Virus record (IMG/VR): IMGVR_UViG_3300025570_000099
Location: 1-25,873 of that record
DNA length: 25,873 nucleotides
Reading direction: 5' to 3' (one strand)
Origin: a virus
Positions 22,801-25,873 of this stretch are shown piece by piece (within the stretch, counting starts at the first letter, position 1; every line of letters begins with the position of its first letter). The notes under the pieces are model-generated. The model was not told the DNA's origin. It was given only the letters and a program-made list of their open reading frames with translations, and did not search any database. The translations under genes were made by a program, and so were the position numbers.

Positions 22801-24713
22801 TTGTGTCGGAGTCTATTGCAACTAAAGCAACATTAAATGTTTTAGAAGCTATACGTTCTCCTGACGGAAAGACCAGTGACGGTAAAGTGTTGTTGCCGCC
22901 AAGCATGTCTACAGCCGAAAAGTTAAGTACTTCTGTATTTGAATTGTTTAAAGCTGTAGAACCGGGATCTGTAACAAGCCTAAGAAAACTTGGAGATAGC
23001 GTAGACGCATACACAGGCGAAGAGCTAGAAAAATTAGGGCCAGTAAATAAAGATGCGTTTATAACAAACATAACTGGAATCCGCATATCGCAACACGACC
23101 CTGATTCAGCTTTAAAGTTTGCTGTGTCTGATTTTAATAAGCAGACTCGCGCTAATGTTAAACCTATCTATAAAGTTGGAAAAGACACTGCTGTAACAAT
23201 GTTGGATAATTATATTGCTCGTCAAAGTAAAAACTATGACTACCAGCAAGACCTGTTTAGAAAAGTCAGCGCCTATTCATCTATTAACGGCAGATACAAA
23301 ACATTAAGAATGCTTACAGATAGTGGTCTGTCAGATCCCGCTGCTCGTGATATATACAACGGGAAGTTTAAGCCTACAGCCCCTCCTAAAATAGATGACA
23401 GGATTATAGAAGTTTTAAAAGCTTCTACACCTGAAGACGTATCACAGGGGACACAGTTAAGAACTGCTAATCGTGAATACACTTCTGTATTCAGAGAGTT
23501 TCAGAAGTTGTCATTGTATGGCGAAGAAGAGATGAATCCCTTTGATGATCCAGAAGAAGCCTACGAAAGACTAGGGAAGTCCACGGGCGGTGAGGTTACT
23601 GAGCCTGTATCTAACGCTCCTAAAGAGCCTGATGAGCGTATTAATAAGCTCACAGGCTTGCCGTATAACGAGGGGGCTGGGCCAGCTTACATGGACATTG
23701 AAGACCCTTTACGCGTATTGAATATGGCAGCGGGTGGGAGAGTTAAAAAAAGCGCAGGCGGTAAACTACTTAAAATGTTTATTAAGAAAACTGCACCCAG
23801 TGCTGCGCCCGTTATAAAGCAAGCAGACGAAATTGTTGAAAGCGCTGCGTATGCTGTTGTTAAAGATAAGAAAGGCAACGCGTTTGTAGGTGTTACTAAA
23901 AGCTCAGAAAGCACAGAAGACTCTTTAGGTTTAACGCCTGAGAGTATTGAAGCTTGGAAGAAAGAACAGAAAGGTTTTAAACAACCCAAAGTTCCTGAAG
24001 TTGTAGAAGCCGCAGAAAAACTAGCTAAGAAAGAAATAGACGAAGCTGAGTTTGACACTATTGTTAATACGTATAAGCCTATAAAGCCTATTACAGAAGT
24101 CCCTGACCTTCCTACGCCTGTTGAAATTGCAAGCGCCTTAGACAGTAACAAAAGAGCTGCTGGCATTGTAAACGTAAATCTTAAAATAGAAGACGGTACT
24201 TCCGTTGCTTCTAGACTAGACATTCCTGCTTACGAGCAGAACAACACATGGGTTGTTTCGTTACATGACGGTAGTAAACGTGGAGGTGCTTCATTAGGCT
24301 ATGGCCAAACGGCGGTATTAGATAATGTCAAGTTTTCAAGCGAACCTAAAGCAGCTATAAACATTGCAAAAGGAAAGCCGAAAGCAACTATTGCTAGAAT
24401 GTACGGGTCTTGGAAAAATCAAAAGCCTGAAGATGTCCATGCGTTAGCTAAACAATACATGGATGATCCTGAGTGGACACAAGTAGGAATGAATCCTGAC
24501 CGACACTCTTTCTTTTATGACAAGCTGACAGGAGAGCCTGTAACATCAGCAGAGCAAGTTATACAAGTAGGGCCGTTGGTACTGGCTAAAAATGTAACTA
24601 AAACATCTAGGACAGATCCGATGTTTAGCATAAACCCTAAAGACCCAGACGCTCCTCGATTCGCAGCAGGCGGCAAGGTTCTCAACGCACTTAAAAGGAA
24701 CTGTAGTAAATGA
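19809..24713 (+). CDS. Giant internal virion (DNA-ejection) protein with polyvalent-protein-like C-terminal domain
   Basis: This 1634-residue protein begins with a small domain (TVTLEHPEGVTKEQLRRFAE, residues 13-31), a hydrophobic helix at about 126-146 (TAIGIAASIVPYVAGAGALV), and a long helical body. Residues about 830-890 hold IPNYDRVP and GNFISFPAEILRTSF (850-864), a pattern I know from large phage ejection and polyvalent proteins. Residues 1305-1318 contain MAAGGRVKKSAGG. From about 1400 to 1610 is a conserved domain with SRLDIPAYE, WVVSLHDGS (from 1481), ATIARMYGSW and VGMNPDRHSFFYDK, then VIQVGPLVLAK, seen in large polyvalent proteins. It ends FAAGGKVLNALKRNCSK. Size and position match the largest ejected core protein of podoviruses. 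The start overlaps the previous stop (TAATG); the end overlaps the endolysin start (ATGA). Confidence 0.7.
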   Translation: MSQTTLELSNGTTVTLEHPEGVTKEQLRRFAEKEQKLTENAAAKDTTKYLEDKESPSVGTDLKRVLLDTQRDVVSLIDYLPGDAFGLDDMGTLTKQKELSRLAGFGYLETSEHIDPLTGKIKAPETAIGIAASIVPYVAGAGALVKAVPKLAMKFAPKLAARSVPKAVQYTAAGAATSQVLTDLDENLFNVVSDVFPEGTQNTVIQALQADENDTQASKRLKMLIGDVGLGVTVDALFKAAPMLKNIITAKKPTADDVVEGLKEFSKAEELTKVSLRTSDAETRAAGKPVPFRGDLPTEPQAFKSSPDDLAQIEAQKAEGKKGVAWAKAKINQVGQQIFTSRGYAPSKMFAMFNQSQAEQRGTIVEATQIARRLNNSFKTFTDEATKTTNIEKAQELLTTDLSKYTTLDISKQATRLSADQGIGVEVAEAVLDARYLIDKLSNQISGTKGFKKEALKSIQENMGTYLRTSYKAFDDPSNWKLDDVLKQTAIDDLLPSKMAEVAGRASSKNFSEDKIAELAEQLARKDVDDILKQVTDKETVDHLTQVQRVAKFHKKTEDMPQSIKDLLGEIKDPADNIILSVSKAARIYEVNNFYQIANQLGKNGKYIQTAASEGVRSKRLSTKITNTNSILDGKYTTPEVAKFLNRQEETFKFLSENSNGAAEAYKVFLKYKGTAQASKTVYSHVTALRNILGGAQFAIANGNLSAINPLSKNRGHMKVLWNNMAGKGDKELDQIYKKYVDLGVINTNLKVNQFRELINISSKDFGTKKLTTLINQNPILKGMENFYMATDDYFKMSGFLDELETLKKAKPTSSLDVLEREAADIIQDTIPNYDRVPKGLKKLNYLPVGNFISFPAEILRTSFHIVKQASKEINSGNTVLRNRGLRRLSGFTAAAVGVNEASKLSANLIGWTEEERQQHTLLAEGKYDKNSSFIWNRRENGDITKVSTKYLDSYNTIKEPVLAALDRIVDGELKGEQLEDYIFKAGIDGMLTLSTPFVSESIATKATLNVLEAIRSPDGKTSDGKVLLPPSMSTAEKLSTSVFELFKAVEPGSVTSLRKLGDSVDAYTGEELEKLGPVNKDAFITNITGIRISQHDPDSALKFAVSDFNKQTRANVKPIYKVGKDTAVTMLDNYIARQSKNYDYQQDLFRKVSAYSSINGRYKTLRMLTDSGLSDPAARDIYNGKFKPTAPPKIDDRIIEVLKASTPEDVSQGTQLRTANREYTSVFREFQKLSLYGEEEMNPFDDPEEAYERLGKSTGGEVTEPVSNAPKEPDERINKLTGLPYNEGAGPAYMDIEDPLRVLNMAAGGRVKKSAGGKLLKMFIKKTAPSAAPVIKQADEIVESAAYAVVKDKKGNAFVGVTKSSESTEDSLGLTPESIEAWKKEQKGFKQPKVPEVVEAAEKLAKKEIDEAEFDTIVNTYKPIKPITEVPDLPTPVEIASALDSNKRAAGIVNVNLKIEDGTSVASRLDIPAYEQNNTWVVSLHDGSKRGGASLGYGQTAVLDNVKFSSEPKAAINIAKGKPKATIARMYGSWKNQKPEDVHALAKQYMDDPEWTQVGMNPDRHSFFYDKLTGEPVTSAEQVIQVGPLVLAKNVTKTSRTDPMFSINPKDPDAPRFAAGGKVLNALKRNCSK

Positions 24714-25066
24714 TAGAGAAGTACACATATTTTAAAATAGAAGACTTTGATTGCCAAGAAACTGGCGAAAACAAAATGAAGCCTCAGTTTATTCACAAGC
24801 TTGATCACTTGCGAAAGATTTGTGGCTTTCCGTTTATTGTAACTAGTGGGTACAGAAGCCCCAACCACAGCTTAGAAAAACGAAAGCAAACTCCCGGCAC
24901 TCATGCACAAGGAATTGCCGCAGATATTGCAGTGAACGGTGGCCGACAGCGCATGCAAATAGTACAACACGCCACTGCTATGGGTTTCACAGGCATTGGA
25001 GTTGCTAAAGGTTTTGTACATGTAGATATACGTGATGATTTTAAACCAGTTCTTTGGTGCTATTAA
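24710..25066 (+). CDS. Endolysin, zinc-dependent peptidase of the M15 family
   Basis: The 118-residue protein should cut peptide bonds in peptidoglycan (L-Ala-D-Glu or D,D type). The M15A motifs are all visible: TSGYRSPNHS (residues 45-54), GTHAQGIAADIAV (63-75) with zinc ligands H65 and D72, and FVHVDIRDD (102-110) with ligand H104. The usual length of single-domain M15 phage peptidases is 110-150, so it is complete. The N-terminus EKYTYFKIEDFDCQETGENKM is also typical: the stretch before 'F' and 'CP/CQ' helps form the fold. There is no signal peptide, so it needs a holin to reach the wall. Its ATG overlaps the preceding stop (ATGA) and the holin gene follows after 14 bases, forming a lysis pair. 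Confidence 0.9.
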   Translation: MIEKYTYFKIEDFDCQETGENKMKPQFIHKLDHLRKICGFPFIVTSGYRSPNHSLEKRKQTPGTHAQGIAADIAVNGGRQRMQIVQHATAMGFTGIGVAKGFVHVDIRDDFKPVLWCY

Positions 25067-25068
25067 GC

Positions 25069-25073
25069 AGGAG
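25069..25073 (+). promoter_or_regulatory. Ribosome binding site that sets the holin start
   Basis: AGGAG lies 7 bases before the ATG at 25081. A longer frame from TTG at 25054 would overlap the endolysin end and place this site inside the coding part, so the ATG is preferred. Confidence 0.65.
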
Positions 25074-25080
25074 ACCTACC

Positions 25081-25458
25081 ATGTTAGATAAATTAATTGG
25101 CCCAGTAACAGGACTACTGGACAAGTTCATCGAAGACAAGGATAAGAAGAACGCCATAGCCTTTGAACTAGCCACTATGGCAGAGAAGCATGCTCAAGAG
25201 TTATCTAAAGGTCAGTTAGAAGTTAACAAGACTGAGGCAGCACATAAGAGTTTGTTTGTAGCTGGATGGCGACCCGCAATAGGTTGGATATGCGGAATGG
25301 CTTTACTCTATTCTACTATCTTAGCTCCCATCTTAGGCATATGGTTTACTGTACCGCCTGTAGATAGCGCACTACTTACAAGTGTGTTAATGGGCATGCT
25401 AGGTTTAGGTGCTATGCGAACCGCAGAAAAAGTAAAAGGCGTACAAAGGGAGAAGTAA
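25081..25458 (+). CDS. Holin of the gene-transfer-agent 3TM type
   Basis: The 125-residue protein has an amphipathic, charged N-terminal half (LDKFIEDKDKKNAIAFELAT, then QLEVNKTEAAHKSLFVAGWRP) and hydrophobic segments at about 66-90 and 97-112. 'EAAHKSLFVAGWRPAIGWICGMALLY' is the core signature of the GTA-type holin family (Pfam GTA_holin_3TM): an Asn/Glu-Ala motif, then WRP-x-I-GW. The protein would form holes in the inner membrane so the M15 endolysin can act. It directly follows the endolysin gene. The start is the ATG at 25081 after AGGAG, giving a length normal for the family. A third, weaker membrane helix near the N-terminus (IGPVTGLL) is possible. Confidence 0.82.
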   Translation: MLDKLIGPVTGLLDKFIEDKDKKNAIAFELATMAEKHAQELSKGQLEVNKTEAAHKSLFVAGWRPAIGWICGMALLYSTILAPILGIWFTVPPVDSALLTSVLMGMLGLGAMRTAEKVKGVQREK

Positions 25459-25459
25459 A

Positions 25460-25642
25460 GTGGCAGCTAAAAAGAAATCAACAGTAAACAAAGCAGGAAA
25501 CTATACCAAACCTACCATGCGAAAGAACTTGTTTAATAAAATTAAAGCAGGCACTAAGGGTGGCAAAGCAGGACAGTGGTCAGCTCGCAAGGCTCAAATG
25601 CTTGCGAAGGAATACAAAGCTAAAGGAGGTGGGTACAAATGA
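25460..25642 (+). CDS. Small, very basic conserved phage protein
   Basis: This encodes 60 residues from a GTG start with an AGGGAGAA ribosome site upstream. The product is rich in Lys and Gly: VNKAGNYTKPTMRKNLFNK, GTKGGKAGQWSARKAQMLAK and a KGGGYK end. I have seen the 'NYTKPTMR...GQWSARKAQMLAKxYK' pattern widely in phages and metagenomes, without a known function. The charge suggests nucleic acid contact, e.g. packaging with DNA, but this is inference. Its stop overlaps the next ATG (ATGA). It lacks any secretion or membrane signal. Confidence 0.72.
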   Translation: MAAKKKSTVNKAGNYTKPTMRKNLFNKIKAGTKGGKAGQWSARKAQMLAKEYKAKGGGYK

Positions 25643-25785
25643 AAGTTAAAGCACCTAAAGGTCATCACTGGATGAAGCAGAAAGACGGCTCAATGAATTT
25701 AATGAAGCACACTGGCAAGTTTGTTAAGCACAAAGGAGCTTCACTCGAAGCTAATTTTAAAGTACAAAAGGTTCATAAGAAATAA
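25639..25785 (+). CDS. 48-residue His/Lys-rich basic protein
   Basis: The frame ATG 25639 to TAA 25783-25785 encodes 48 residues: MKVKAPKGHHWMKQKDGS, then NLMKHTGKFVKHKGASLEAN and FKVQKVHKK. It has six His and many Lys and no membrane segment. It overlaps the preceding stop (ATGA) and the following start (TAATG), and AAGGAGG at 25623-25629 is well placed as ribosome site, so it is probably real despite its size. The opening 'PKGHHWMK...DG...LMK' recalls short basic proteins of marine phages. The function is unknown. Confidence 0.62.
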   Translation: MKVKAPKGHHWMKQKDGSMNLMKHTGKFVKHKGASLEANFKVQKVHKK

Positions 25786-25873
25786 TGGCACTTAAAAAAT
25801 CTCAAAAGTCTTTAAAGAAATGGACAAAGCAAAAGTGGCGTACACCTTCTGGAAAACCTAGCGGTAAAACTGG
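25785..25873 (+). CDS. Basic small protein, N-terminal part only (cut by window end)
   Basis: Thirty residues are visible: MALKKSQKSLKKWTKQKWR, then TPSGKPSGKTG, open to the right edge. The 'KSLKKWTKQKWRTxSGKPS' start is a pattern I know from a family of short, basic phage proteins in marine metagenomes, usually about 90-100 residues. No function is known. Its ATG overlaps the previous stop as TAATG, so it continues the chain of small basic genes. Confidence 0.68.
   Translation, partial: MALKKSQKSLKKWTKQKWRTPSGKPSGKT

Noticed and set aside
25054-25080. TTG start for the holin gene
   Set aside because: It would overlap the endolysin gene and include the AGGAG site; the ATG at 25081 gives the normal family length.
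1-25873. tRNA genes, CRISPR arrays, insertion sequences, attachment sites, or phage RNA-polymerase promoters
   Set aside because: None seen: no cloverleaf, spaced identical repeats, transposase or terminal inverted repeats, and hardly any non-coding space. No recurring promoter-like motif was found by eye.

Overview
The window is a 25.9 kb piece of the late (structural and lysis) region of a tailed, short-tailed-type double-stranded DNA phage (Caudoviricetes, podovirus-like). All supported genes lie on the + strand and are packed almost without gaps, often with overlapping stop/start codons. The protein families (P22/HK97-type coat protein, adaptor, beta-rich nozzle, fibre with 'NTAVGxxAL' repeats, very large ejection proteins with 'AAGG' motifs) are ones I associate with uncultivated marine phages. 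The DNA is moderately AT-rich by eye. The host cannot be named from the sequence. No terminase, portal, polymerase, integrase, tRNA or CRISPR is visible, so this is not the whole genome.

Layout. 1-464: 3' end of a likely scaffold gene. 497-1486: major capsid protein, followed by a small GC-rich hairpin and a 57-residue basic protein. 1718-4094: head-tail adaptor and tail nozzle/stabilisation protein. 4100-9199: a 1699-residue tail fibre with about 42 tandem 17-residue repeats and a C-terminal S74-type self-cleaving chaperone. 9206-10295: four tiny genes, two of them holin-like membrane proteins. 10292-11317: a GT-A-type glycosyltransferase. 11333-24713: five genes (1397, 458, 207, 753 and 1634 residues) in the place where podoviruses encode internal core/ejection proteins. 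They include a Gln/Ala-rich helical repeat protein, a protein with a striking Lys-ladder amphipathic N-terminus, a protein with a cell-wall-hydrolase-like domain, and a giant protein whose C-terminus resembles domains of phage polyvalent proteins. 24710-25458: M15-type peptidase endolysin and a holin of the gene-transfer-agent type. 25460-25873: three very small, very basic proteins, the last cut by the window edge.

How the parts fit together (inference from family knowledge): scaffold and coat protein build the procapsid; adaptor and nozzle form the tail; the fibre binds the cell; the internal proteins leave the virion with the DNA and form a conduit through the envelope, one of them perhaps opening peptidoglycan; the peptidase and holins lyse the cell. 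The glycosyltransferase could modify the virion or the host surface. I found no clear defence or mobile system. The less ordinary features are the polyvalent-like tail of the 1634-residue protein, the Lys-ladder helix, the identical peptide repeats with heavily diverged codons, the exact 330-bp period in the 1397-residue protein, and the lysis genes split between two sites.
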